From positions 17,956-24,482 of the forward strand of contig DHUT01000040.1 of assembly GCA_002409285.1 (NCBI GenBank): a DNA stretch of 6,527 bases. Reading direction: 5' to 3'. Source of the DNA: Firmicutes bacterium UBA5227. Its GTDB lineage: Bacteria; Bacillota; Clostridia; Tissierellales; Sedimentibacteraceae. The notes under the pieces were generated by a model that worked only from the letters and a program-made list of their open reading frames with translations, ran no database searches and was not told the DNA's origin. Positions 1 through 5,120 of this stretch are shown piece by piece. The translations under genes and the position numbers were made by a program. Each line of letters opens with the position of its first letter. Within the stretch, counting starts at the first letter, position 1.

Positions 1-199
1 CCAGAGTAATTACAAACAACTTTTAAGTTAAGTCAGCTATAGCCAACTGCCTATTCTTTATCTTATGTAAATTATACCCCAATTATTAACAAAAATCAAT
101 ATAAAATATATTAATATTATAATTCTATTTTGACTTGATTTTAATATTATATTTGATTTTAAATCTTTTATTAAAACTCAATTGTAAGGAGTCTGTGAG

Positions 200-739
200 G
201 TGAGGATTATGGAATACTTTTTAAAAGGTGGAAAAACAGTAGTAATTAGAAAACCTGTTATTGAGGATGCAGAGGAGCTTATTTCTGTTATAGCAACAGC
301 TGATAGGGAAACTCTATTCTTAGCGAGAAATCCAGATGAATTTTGTCCTACAGTAGAAGAAGAAAAGAATATGATAGCAGGATTGGAAAATTCAAATATG
401 ATATGGTTTGTTGCTGAATATGATGATAAAATTGTAGGGCAATGTTCGGTCGGACTTGTTAATGGATATCAACGATATAGACATAGGGCATCAGTAGCAT
501 TTGTCGTATTGGCAGAATATTGTAACATAGGTATTGGTGGAAGAATGATGGAGGAATGTTTAAAGTGGTGTGCGGATAATAAAATAACCCAGGTTGAATT
601 AGGAGTTGTGGCAACAAACGAAAGGGCTTTGTCAATGTATCGTGATTTTGGCTTTGAAGTAGTTGGGACAATACCTAATGCTTTGCGTTATAGTGATGGT
701 AGCTGTGTTGATGAATATAATATGATTAAGTTTTTATAG
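200..739 (+). CDS. GNAT-family N-acetyltransferase
   Basis: This 179-residue protein fills a single GNAT fold and should transfer an acetyl group from acetyl-CoA to an amine; the substrate cannot be read from the sequence. The acetyl-CoA loop (motif A) is around residues 108-114, read as C-N-I-G-I-G-G, so the usual Gln/Arg before the glycines is a Cys. A RimI/RimL-like motif B follows at about 133-156 (ELGVVATNERALSMYRDFGF). Two starts are possible. GTG at 200 has AAGGAG at 186-191, eight bases upstream. ATG at 209 has AGGTGA at 198-203, five bases upstream, and would give a 176-residue protein beginning MEYFLKGGK. The ATG is at least as likely. The gene stands alone, with an AT-rich upstream region in which I see no convincing promoter, and is followed by a hairpin at 753-781. 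The family call is firm; a resistance role is unproven. Confidence 0.9.
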   Translation: MRIMEYFLKGGKTVVIRKPVIEDAEELISVIATADRETLFLARNPDEFCPTVEEEKNMIAGLENSNMIWFVAEYDDKIVGQCSVGLVNGYQRYRHRASVAFVVLAEYCNIGIGGRMMEECLKWCADNKITQVELGVVATNERALSMYRDFGFEVVGTIPNALRYSDGSCVDEYNMIKFL

Positions 740-752
740 ATAAACGTACAAT

Positions 753-794
753 CATGATCATCGGCTGAGCGGATGGTCATGCTCTCTCTTATTT
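753..794 (+). terminator. Hairpin after the first GNAT gene
   Basis: A 10-bp stem (753-762 with 772-781, one G-T wobble) closes a 9-base loop 13 bases after the acetyltransferase stop. A pyrimidine-rich tail (CTCTCTCTTATTT) follows instead of a clean U-run, so it is a plausible but imperfect intrinsic terminator. Confidence 0.5.
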
Positions 795-795
795 G

Positions 796-820
796 TGATA
801 AGCCTCACCGTAACACGTAT
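796..820 (+). repeat. Dispersed 25-base repeat, copy 1
   Basis: This stretch matches 5013-5037 at 22 of 25 positions; all three differences are A/G transitions. The shared core begins TGATAAGCCTC. It lies in the leader of the peptide gene at 879, while the other copy lies upstream of the antitoxin gene. The match stops abruptly on both sides. Its function is unknown; it could be a regulatory or initially transcribed element, or a remnant of a mobile-element end. Confidence 0.55.
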
Positions 821-878
821 GGCTGATGCATCCTGATGAAAGGAGGATAAAACTCCAAGTAATAGGAGGTGAAGCATT

Positions 879-998
879 ATGAGTAAAGAAATAAACAATG
901 CATTATCACGCTTTGTGTTCTGGGATGAAGTGTACAATGATGCCGAATCTGATTTTATTACAACCTCAGCCCACGTTACAAAATGTGGATATTGCTAG
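879..998 (+). CDS. Small Cys-ending peptide, probable RiPP precursor
   Basis: This 39-residue reading frame begins MSKEINNALSRFVFWDEVYN and ends HVTKCGYC followed by TAG. An excellent ribosome binding site (AGGAGG, 864-869) lies nine bases before the ATG. The N-terminal two thirds is acidic and looks like a leader. The only two cysteines are in the last four residues (C-G-Y-C), after a Ser/Thr-rich stretch, which would make the C-terminus the likely modified core. A hairpin terminator separates it by 71 bases from a radical-SAM gene, the usual arrangement for precursor and maturase. I cannot assign it to a named RiPP class. Because the neighbouring maturase is broken, the peptide may be unmodified here, or modified by an enzyme encoded elsewhere. 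The call is an inference from architecture. Confidence 0.7.
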   Translation: MSKEINNALSRFVFWDEVYNDAESDFITTSAHVTKCGYC

Positions 999-1006
999 TA
1001 CCTGTG

Positions 1007-1040
1007 AAAGTATGATTAAAATATTTAATCATACTTTTTT
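1007..1040 (+). terminator. Strong terminator between peptide and maturase
   Basis: A perfect 14-bp stem (1007-1020 with 1024-1037, loop ATA) ends in a run of six T. It begins eight bases after the peptide stop and precedes the radical-SAM start. Such a terminator would let most transcripts stop after the precursor and only a few read into the enzyme gene, which is the common way RiPP operons keep the precursor in excess. Confidence 0.85.
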
Positions 1041-1069
1041 GTAAAAAATTTAAACTATGGAGGAAAGGT

Positions 1070-1552
1070 ATGCCTAAGATTTTTAAAGATCTTGATATAT
1101 TTTAACTACAATGGCATCTTACTGCAAGGTGCCAAATGAGATGCAAGCATTGTTATCTTTATGAAGATGAAACTTATAAGAGTGAAATAGAAAATGAATT
1201 AGATTTTGATAATCGTATTACTATAATGGACGATTTCATTAGTTTTTGTAGACAGCTTAAGATTAGACCTGCTATTAGTTTTACAGGTGGTGATCCGTTT
1301 TTACGAGAAGATTTTTTTGAGTTATTGGACGAAGCTAAGAAAAGAAATATTTTAATAAATATACTTGGGAATTCTTTTTTATTAGATGAAAAAACTGTAT
1401 TAGTTAAACTTGAATTGACTGTCGTAAAAAATAATAAAAATGCCATTGCTTTATATAAAAAATATGGATTTGTCATAGAAGGATTAAGAAAAAAGTCAAT
1501 GATCAAAGATAACAATTTCTATGATGATTATTATATGGCAAAGTTCTTATAA
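1070..1552 (+). pseudogene. Radical-SAM maturase start fused to GNAT tail (broken)
   Basis: ATG at 1070 (AGGAAAGG just upstream) opens a frame reading MPKIFKDLDIF, then TAA at 1103-1105, then LQWHLTARCQMRCKHCYL in the same frame. The last part is a canonical radical-SAM [4Fe-4S] motif: C-QMR-C-KH-C, coded around 1130-1150. The SAM-binding G-G-D-P follows (coded around 1286-1297, ISFTGGDPF). Peptide-modifying enzymes of this type usually have 350-450 residues with a C-terminal SPASM region. Here the homology ends near 1397-1408, and the frame continues as LELTVVKNNKNAIALYKKYG...MAKFL, the last third of a GNAT acetyltransferase. An ATG inside the cluster motif at 1136 gives an open frame but would remove the first cysteine. 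The gene is therefore inactivated twice: by a nonsense codon and by an in-frame deletion or recombination that joined two unrelated genes. Confidence 0.85.
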
Positions 1553-1582
1553 GGTGTGGGCTACAAAGTTATTCTCTCATAA

Positions 1583-1830
1583 TTATGTAAATATAGATAA
1601 TAAGCATAATATAACGATATATACAACAACATAAAGTAGTAGCATGTAGATATAACACCGTTTATCACTTAAAATAATGTTACCATTACCCGGGTTTTAC
1701 CCGGGATTTCTTGTTTTGATTTTGAAATATTACTTAAAATTATTATAATAGGCACAAGTACCGTAACCGTAAAACCTACCGGTACATGTACAATAAAAAA
1801 ATAATGAGATAATACTCCAAGAAAGACCAG
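1583..1830 (-). pseudogene. Decayed membrane protein remnant
   Basis: On the minus strand, 1830 down to 1669 reads as 53 uninterrupted residues containing VPVGFTVTVLVPIIIIL, a convincing membrane segment, followed by a basic stretch (NISKSKQEIPGKTRV). The adjoining frame from about 1684 to 1583 continues with SDKRCYIYMLLLYVVVYIVI, a second hydrophobic segment, and ends in TAA. Together they look like one two-helix protein end split by a frameshift near 1670-1680. A stop at 1831-1833 closes the upstream side. No family is recognised. AT-rich DNA can produce hydrophobic peptides by chance, but the valine-rich segment is not typical of that. Confidence 0.4.
1689..1715 (+). terminator. GC-rich hairpin, possible terminator
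   Basis: CCCGGGT (1689-1695) pairs with ACCCGGG (1699-1705) around TTT, and ATTTCTTGTTTT follows. It would stop plus-strand transcription arriving from the broken maturase. It also falls inside the putative membrane-protein remnant on the other strand, where it spells Ile-Pro-Gly-Lys-Thr-Arg-Val, so the symmetry may be accidental. Confidence 0.35.
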
Positions 1831-1851
1831 TTAGTGATGAGTTAAAAAGAA

Positions 1852-1926
1852 GCACTATAAATAAACCTATCTATAGATAGATTAAAAAATATTTTTAATA
1901 TTCTGCATATTACGTTTTTATAGTGC
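1852..1926. repeat. 10-bp inverted repeat enclosing a palindrome
   Basis: GCACTATAAA (1852-1861) is repeated in inverse at 1917-1926. Inside lies a perfect 14-base palindrome (1867-1880, CTATCTATAGATAG) and further AT-rich symmetry. The right arm ends eight bases before the first 22-base repeat unit. It could mark an insertion boundary or a small foldable element; no function can be assigned. Confidence 0.4.
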
Positions 1927-1933
1927 ACCTAAA

Positions 1934-2021
1934 CCGGCTAAATTGTGCATAGCTTCCGGTGAAATTGTGCGGTCATCCCGCTGAAATTGGGCATGATTTC
2001 CGCACAAGTTGAATATTGACA
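1934..2021. mobile_element. Degenerate IS21-like end with 22-base repeats
   Basis: Four consecutive units of exactly 22 bases start at 1934, 1956, 1978 and 2000, each beginning CCG. The first three share the core AAATTG followed by GGC or TGC; the fourth is weaker. Multiple short direct repeats at the ends are characteristic of IS21-family elements, where they bind the transposase. No istA/istB coding sequence is present, so this is only an end left behind. The family assignment is an inference from repeat architecture. Confidence 0.55.
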
Positions 2022-2084
2022 ACTGAATATAATAAAAGGTATCATAAAGTTGCTTGAATATTCCGACCGATCATGAGCCACCGC

Positions 2085-2141
2085 CGCCGCCATGGTAATC
2101 TCCAGTCGGGCTACGCCCTCCTTCCGATTACCATGGCGGCG
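2085..2141. repeat. 16-bp perfect inverted repeat, GC-rich
   Basis: CGCCGCCATGGTAATC (2085-2100) is perfectly inverted at 2126-2141. The 25-base loop contains its own small stem, GGGC/GCCC (2108-2118). The right arm overlaps the end of the truncated kinase frame on the minus strand, so the structure marks the junction where the kinase gene was cut. It may belong to the mobile element whose repeats lie just to the left, as a terminator-like hairpin or a recognition structure. Confidence 0.65.
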
Positions 2142-2725
2142 TAATATGATATGCCGCTGTAACCGTTCATGTAGTATTGTTTTGCATAGAAATCAATGTC
2201 ACAGATGAGAAATTCCTCATTTTCAAAGTTGTATAATGTGTCTTGGTCATTAAAATCAATGGCCACATAGCCGCATTTTGCAACGTGTGCGTGAAATTCC
2301 AATATACCGTCATAAACGTGCAGCTTTTTTTCTGCTGGGAGCGCCAAAAACTTTTTATTCATTTCACGCTGAGGGTATCCGCAGCTTTCCCCGTCAAACC
2401 AATCAAAGACGGTCAAATACCCACCGCCGATTTCCATCGCGTTGATTAAGTTGACCAGCAAAGGATGCTTCATTTCTTCGTACTTTAGAACAGAATATTT
2501 AAGCCGCAGGATTGTGTCCTCAATGTTCCGTATCGCGTCATTGACTGTATGTGCGCCTGCAAATTTCATAAAATAACGCTTACCGTCTTTTTCAACACCA
2601 AAGCATATACACCCGGAACTTGACTAATCAAAAACCCGGAACACTTTCCCGAATTTGCTTATGAATGAAAAATCATATGCTTCTTTCATTTGAAAAGAAA
2701 CGCCGTCAATCATTTGAACAACCAT
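2111..2725 (-). pseudogene. Kinase-like protein, nonsense codon and truncated 3' end
   Basis: ATG at 2725, preceded by GGAGG (2733-2737) seven bases upstream, reads MVVQMIDGVSFQMKEAYDFS and continues to Asp33. A TAG follows at codon 34 (2624-2626), and then the same frame resumes as SSSGCICFGV...YFMKFAGAHTV. The rest resembles a Firmicute protein-kinase-like family. It has a Lys in MKFAG (residue 54), EEIGGG-like and VFDWFDGE segments, a catalytic-loop-like YVAIDFND (about 153-160) and a DFG-like ICDIDFY (about 174-180). Family members continue for roughly another 80-100 residues; here the sequence leaves the family after DIDFYAKQYYMNGY and ends in residues encoded by the inverted repeat at 2126-2141. 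The internal ATG at 2569 leaves a 152-residue frame lacking the first 52 residues. The gene starts two bases after the GNAT stop, as third gene of the operon. A CAG-to-TAG change is the simplest explanation of the stop. Confidence 0.8.
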
Positions 2726-2727
2726 AA

Positions 2728-3321
2728 TTATTCCTCCGTTTTCGTAAAATCATAATAGGTGTAACTGAGTATTTTATTTGTTTTTTCAAACCCGCCCGGA
2801 ACCAGTTCCTTCGCATGAACGGCGATCTCCGGATCATCCACGCTGTCATCCTTAACAATACCGAAGTCCCGGAAGTCCGAAAACCCCATCTTCTTTCGAT
2901 AAACATCGGGATGTCCGCACGTCATGCATCCGATATATCCGAGTGATTTCGCAACTTCAAGCCCGCGCATAACCAAAGCTGTACCTACCCCTTTTCGCTG
3001 ATACTCGTAGAATTTTTCGGCATGATTATCATTTTCACCGTGTTTAACCGCAAGACTATTGAGCCAAACGATATGTTCTCCGTCATCTCCCATCGGCAAT
3101 GCGGAAAATATGGCGTGTCCGAGGCAAGTCAAACTGTCGTCGAAGGCAGCTACTAAATCAAGTTCTGGGATGTAATACGGTGAATGTCGAATATTATCCG
3201 CAAAAACTTCATGGAAATTGCCATCACTGTCGCGCTCGTTATATTCAAACGCATCACGGTCTAACTTTCTAATAATTCTGTATTCATCGGGTTTGATTTG
3301 TCTTATTATATAATCGGTCAT
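2728..3321 (-). CDS. GNAT-family N-acetyltransferase in rsgA-like operon
   Basis: The chosen ATG (3321) overlaps the stop of the upstream GTPase gene as ATGA, with GGAG ten or so bases upstream, giving 197 residues and translational coupling. An ATG at 3360 would add 13 residues but lies within the GTPase gene and seems less likely. The protein opens with MTDYIIRQIKPDEYR, a typical GNAT first strand and helix. The acetyl-CoA motif A is Q-R-K-G-V-G-T at residues 108-114, and GHPDVYRKKMGF at 136-147 is the usual segment before the last strands of YhbS-like acetyltransferases. The acceptor substrate is unknown. It is the middle gene of three minus-strand genes, followed after two bases by the broken kinase gene. 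Its GC content is higher than that of the plus-strand genes in the window. Confidence 0.9.
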   Translation of the reverse strand: MTDYIIRQIKPDEYRIIRKLDRDAFEYNERDSDGNFHEVFADNIRHSPYYIPELDLVAAFDDSLTCLGHAIFSALPMGDDGEHIVWLNSLAVKHGENDNHAEKFYEYQRKGVGTALVMRGLEVAKSLGYIGCMTCGHPDVYRKKMGFSDFRDFGIVKDDSVDDPEIAVHAKELVPGGFEKTNKILSYTYYDFTKTEE

Positions 3322-4370
3322 TTCTTGATTTCTCCATTCTTCTCCATATTTTTGCTCCATTTAGCAAGTGATTTGTGCCATTGCTGCCGCTCCTGCATAA
3401 ATCCAATTTTATCGTCAACGTATTTCGCTTCATGTTTCAGCTTCAAATAGCTTTGCCAGCGATCATCAGACAACTCGCCATTTTCAATGGCAGATTTGAC
3501 AGCACAACCGGGTTCGGTTTGATGGTGACAGTCCGTAAACTTGCACCCGCGAGATAAAACTTCTTCGACATCTGAAAAAGCCTCGCCCAAACCGGCGCTG
3601 ACATCCCACATTCCAAGTTCCCGCATACCCGGCGTGTCGATGACCATCGCACCGGACGGAAGCATGAACAACTGACGATGCGTTGTGGTATGCCGACCTC
3701 GGCTGTCATCTTCACGAATTGCTTTAACATCCATCAGCTTTTCGCCTGCCAGAGCGTTAAGCAGACTGGATTTTCCCACGCCGGAAGAGCCGAGAAATAC
3801 CACAGTTTTTTGGGGCTGGAGATAGTTCCGGACAGAATCCAGCCCTTGTCCGTTGACGGCACTAACGGCAATCACATCGACACCGACAGCGATTTCTTCT
3901 ACCGCAGCTATTTGAGCTTTGTAATCATCAGCTAAATCCGCTTTTGTAAGAACTACAACCGGCAGGGCATTGCTCTGCCACGTAAGGGTGAGATACCGCT
4001 CCAGCCGGCCGATGTTAAAATCGTTATTTAATGAGGTCATGACAAAAACCGTGTCAAAGTTGGCCGCCACCGCTTGTTCGCCACGACCCGGCGTAGGGTC
4101 ACGACGAGAAAAGAAACTCCATCGTGGCAATGTTTTGATAATCAGACTGTCACCGGTTGGCTCATACTGTATCAAAACAAAATCTCCGACCGTAGGAAAG
4201 TCCTCTCCCTGTCCATAATAAATAACTGTTTTTAGTTTGCCGTAAATTGTACCGTGCGAGCAGATAAGCTCATACCGTTCACGGTGAACTGCTGTAATCC
4301 TTGCTGGAAGTCCATCCGCATCCTCTGGGAGCATGGATGTTTGCCATCCGTAATTTTCTATATCGATCAT
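3318..4370 (-). CDS. rsgA: RsgA-type circularly permuted ribosome GTPase
   Basis: The 350-residue protein has the full RsgA (YjeQ/YloQ) layout: an N-terminal OB-fold region (about 25-85), a circularly permuted GTPase domain and a C-terminal zinc finger. Motifs appear in permuted order: G4 TKAD (142-145), SAV as G5 (170-172), P-loop GSSGVGKSS (194-202), G2 threonines (228-230) and G3 DTPG (245-248). The zinc ligands follow C-x4-C-x-H-x5-C (C276, C281, H283, C289), as in the family. RsgA binds the 30S subunit, where GTP hydrolysis drives release at a late maturation step. Length and residues suggest an active protein. Start: ATG 4370 with GGAGGG (4376-4381) six bases upstream. It heads a three-gene operon behind a long leader with two terminators. 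Its place next to IS remnants, with GNAT and kinase genes, suggests an accessory copy rather than the housekeeping one. Confidence 0.93.
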   Translation of the reverse strand: MIDIENYGWQTSMLPEDADGLPARITAVHRERYELICSHGTIYGKLKTVIYYGQGEDFPTVGDFVLIQYEPTGDSLIIKTLPRWSFFSRRDPTPGRGEQAVAANFDTVFVMTSLNNDFNIGRLERYLTLTWQSNALPVVVLTKADLADDYKAQIAAVEEIAVGVDVIAVSAVNGQGLDSVRNYLQPQKTVVFLGSSGVGKSSLLNALAGEKLMDVKAIREDDSRGRHTTTHRQLFMLPSGAMVIDTPGMRELGMWDVSAGLGEAFSDVEEVLSRGCKFTDCHHQTEPGCAVKSAIENGELSDDRWQSYLKLKHEAKYVDDKIGFMQERQQWHKSLAKWSKNMEKNGEIKK

Positions 4371-4470
4371 TTGAACCCTCCAAAATTTGATTTATATTCA
4401 TTGCGAAAAAACAGGTTGCAATCATAGCGCAACAACTCCTTTCAAATTTTATTCGTACTGAAAAGGGCAT

Positions 4471-4518
4471 AAAAATACCGCGGACAAAGCAGCCTTCACA
4501 TCGGCTGCAAATCCACGG
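4471..4518 (-). terminator. Leader terminator 2 (promoter-distal)
   Basis: Read on the minus strand, CCGTGGA (4518-4512) pairs with TCCGCGG (4484-4478), with one G-T pair. After a small internal loop, GCAGCC (4508-4503) pairs with GGCTGC (4494-4489). The structure is followed by TATTTTT (4477-4471). This is a good intrinsic terminator about 100 bases before the GTPase start, so transcription must pass it to express the operon. Confidence 0.7.
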
Positions 4519-4547
4519 AAACAAAAATAACACACCCATTCGGTGTG
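4519..4547 (-). terminator. Leader terminator 1 (promoter-proximal)
   Basis: On the minus strand CACACC (4547-4542) pairs with GGTGTG (4536-4531), and TTATTTTTGTTT follows directly. The stem is short (6 bp) but GC-rich. It stands immediately before terminator 2, giving a tandem pair. Confidence 0.65.
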
Positions 4548-4639
4548 CCGCACTTATTGCAGTATTATCAAAAGGTTACTTTTGTGGCATAAAAACACAA
4601 GGCGTAATACACCAAAGTTTTATATGCCCTTATTCAGTT

Positions 4640-4672
4640 TTAAGACACGATCACCATCATACTTACCGTCAT
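4640..4672 (-). CDS. 10-residue leader peptide upstream of GTPase operon
   Basis: Behind AAAGGAG (4683-4689) and a 10-base spacing, ATG at 4672 reads M-T-V-S-M-M-V-I-V-S and stops with TAA. It sits about 45 bases after the probable transcription start and before both leader terminators, the right place for a peptide whose translation controls attenuation. A second tiny frame, M-P-Q-K-stop, lies further along (ATG near 4591), and a 48-codon frame with AAAGGAG ten bases upstream (ATG at 4425) overlaps the GTPase start out of frame. Any of these might be translated. The peptide's length and sequence match no family I recognise. Confidence 0.5.
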   Translation of the reverse strand: MTVSMMVIVS

Positions 4673-4722
4673 TAAAACACATCTCCTTTCGGAATTAAAA
4701 TATGGGTTGAACCACATTTGAT

Positions 4723-4751
4723 ATTATAGCAGAACACATAGAAATAAACAA
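4723..4751 (-). promoter_or_regulatory. Promoter of the GTPase operon (sigma-A type)
   Basis: Minus strand: TTGTTT (-35, 4751-4746), a 17-base spacer, TATAAT (-10, 4728-4723) with an extended TG one base before it. The expected start is near 4716, leaving a leader of about 345 bases before the GTPase ATG. The promoter lies at the edge of the IS1634-like fragment. Confidence 0.8.
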
Positions 4752-4768
4752 GGGAAATTTGCAAGTGA

Positions 4769-4945
4769 GTGTCCTTCACTCTGAGTGCTGACTTCAATGA
4801 AAAAGTAAAACATACAGAAGATGAATCATCTGCTTCCAACTGGTTAAATATCGGATATTTTTTCCTCCAGGATATTATGAAAGAACTCAACCTCAAAGAC
4901 TTCTTTCACCAGATAACCAATGACCGGAAGATTACATATGACTGA
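4769..4945 (+). pseudogene. IS1634-like transposase N-terminal fragment
   Basis: The frame from 4769 reads VSFTLSADFNEKVKHTEDES, then SASNWLNIGYFFLQDIMKEL, then NLKDFFHQITNDRKITYD and a TGA at 4943-4945. The pattern N-(I/V)-G-Y-x-F-L-Q followed by a short amphipathic helix is characteristic of the region ahead of the catalytic domain in IS1634-family transposases. Only about 58 residues remain of a protein normally near 550; the first residues, the whole catalytic part and any terminal repeats are missing. A TGA directly upstream (4766-4768) closes the frame. It is a relic, useful as a marker of past insertion beside the GTPase cassette. Confidence 0.65.
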
Positions 4946-4988
4946 GAATAAAATATAAATAAAAGTGATATAGTTAGGTAAATAAAGA

Positions 4989-5016
4989 TTGACATTATAA
5001 AAGACCTACTTATGAT
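4989..5016 (+). promoter_or_regulatory. Possible upstream promoter of toxin-antitoxin unit
   Basis: TTGACA (4989-4994) and TATGAT (5011-5016) are 16 bases apart. The -10 overlaps the start of the dispersed repeat at 5013-5037, so a transcript would begin within that repeat, about 100 bases before the antitoxin ATG. Confidence 0.5.
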
Positions 5017-5037
5017 AAGCCTCGCCGTAGCACATAT
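5013..5037 (+). repeat. Dispersed 25-base repeat, copy 2
   Basis: Second copy of the element at 796-820 (22 of 25 identical, three transitions). It lies between the IS1634-like fragment and the antitoxin promoter. Copy 1 has no TTGACA-like box at the matching distance, so the two are not simply duplicate promoters. Confidence 0.55.
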
Positions 5038-5074
5038 TATTATAAACTATATTTTTATAAATAGTAATATTGTA

Positions 5075-5103
5075 TTGATATTGTCATTACAATGTTGTAT
5101 AAT
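5075..5103 (+). promoter_or_regulatory. Antitoxin-toxin promoter
   Basis: TTGATA (5075-5080), a 17-base spacer and TATAAT (5098-5103) make a near-consensus sigma-A promoter. Transcription should begin near 5110, right at the GAGGTG ribosome binding site (5110-5115), so the mRNA leader would be only about 10 bases long. Confidence 0.75.
5080..5093. promoter_or_regulatory. Candidate operator in the promoter spacer
   Basis: ATTGT-CATT-ACAAT is a 5+4+5 inverted repeat lying wholly between the -35 and -10 boxes. RelB/DinJ-type ribbon-helix-helix antitoxins repress their own promoter through such sites, so the encoded antitoxin is the natural binder; this is inferred from position. Confidence 0.4.
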
Positions 5104-5120
5104 AATACTGAGGTGATTTT

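Noticed and set aside
796..878. Riboswitch before the peptide gene
   Set aside because: Small competing stems exist (TCCT/AGGA at 831-844, GGAG/CTCC at 842-856), but no known riboswitch consensus can be recognised.
1934..2021. CRISPR array
   Set aside because: The 22-base units are directly adjacent and similar throughout, with no unique spacers.
2243..2449. 68-codon plus-strand open frame
   Set aside because: It lies entirely opposite the kinase-like gene, has no ribosome binding site and no protein character; it is an antisense shadow.
2706..2906. 66-codon minus-strand frame across the end of the GNAT gene
   Set aside because: It is an alternative frame of the second GNAT gene and contains no independent signals.
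3375..4218. Several plus-strand open frames opposite the GTPase gene
   Set aside because: They are shadows of the GC-richer rsgA-like reading frame, which has every family motif; none has a plausible start region.
4279..4539. 86-codon minus-strand frame across the leader and the GTPase start
   Set aside because: It runs through both leader terminators and overlaps the GTPase out of frame. Only the part from ATG 4425 has a ribosome binding site, and it is noted as a possible upstream frame, not a gene.
4672..4896. 74-codon minus-strand frame
   Set aside because: It crosses the promoter and lies antisense to the transposase fragment; no homology is recognised.
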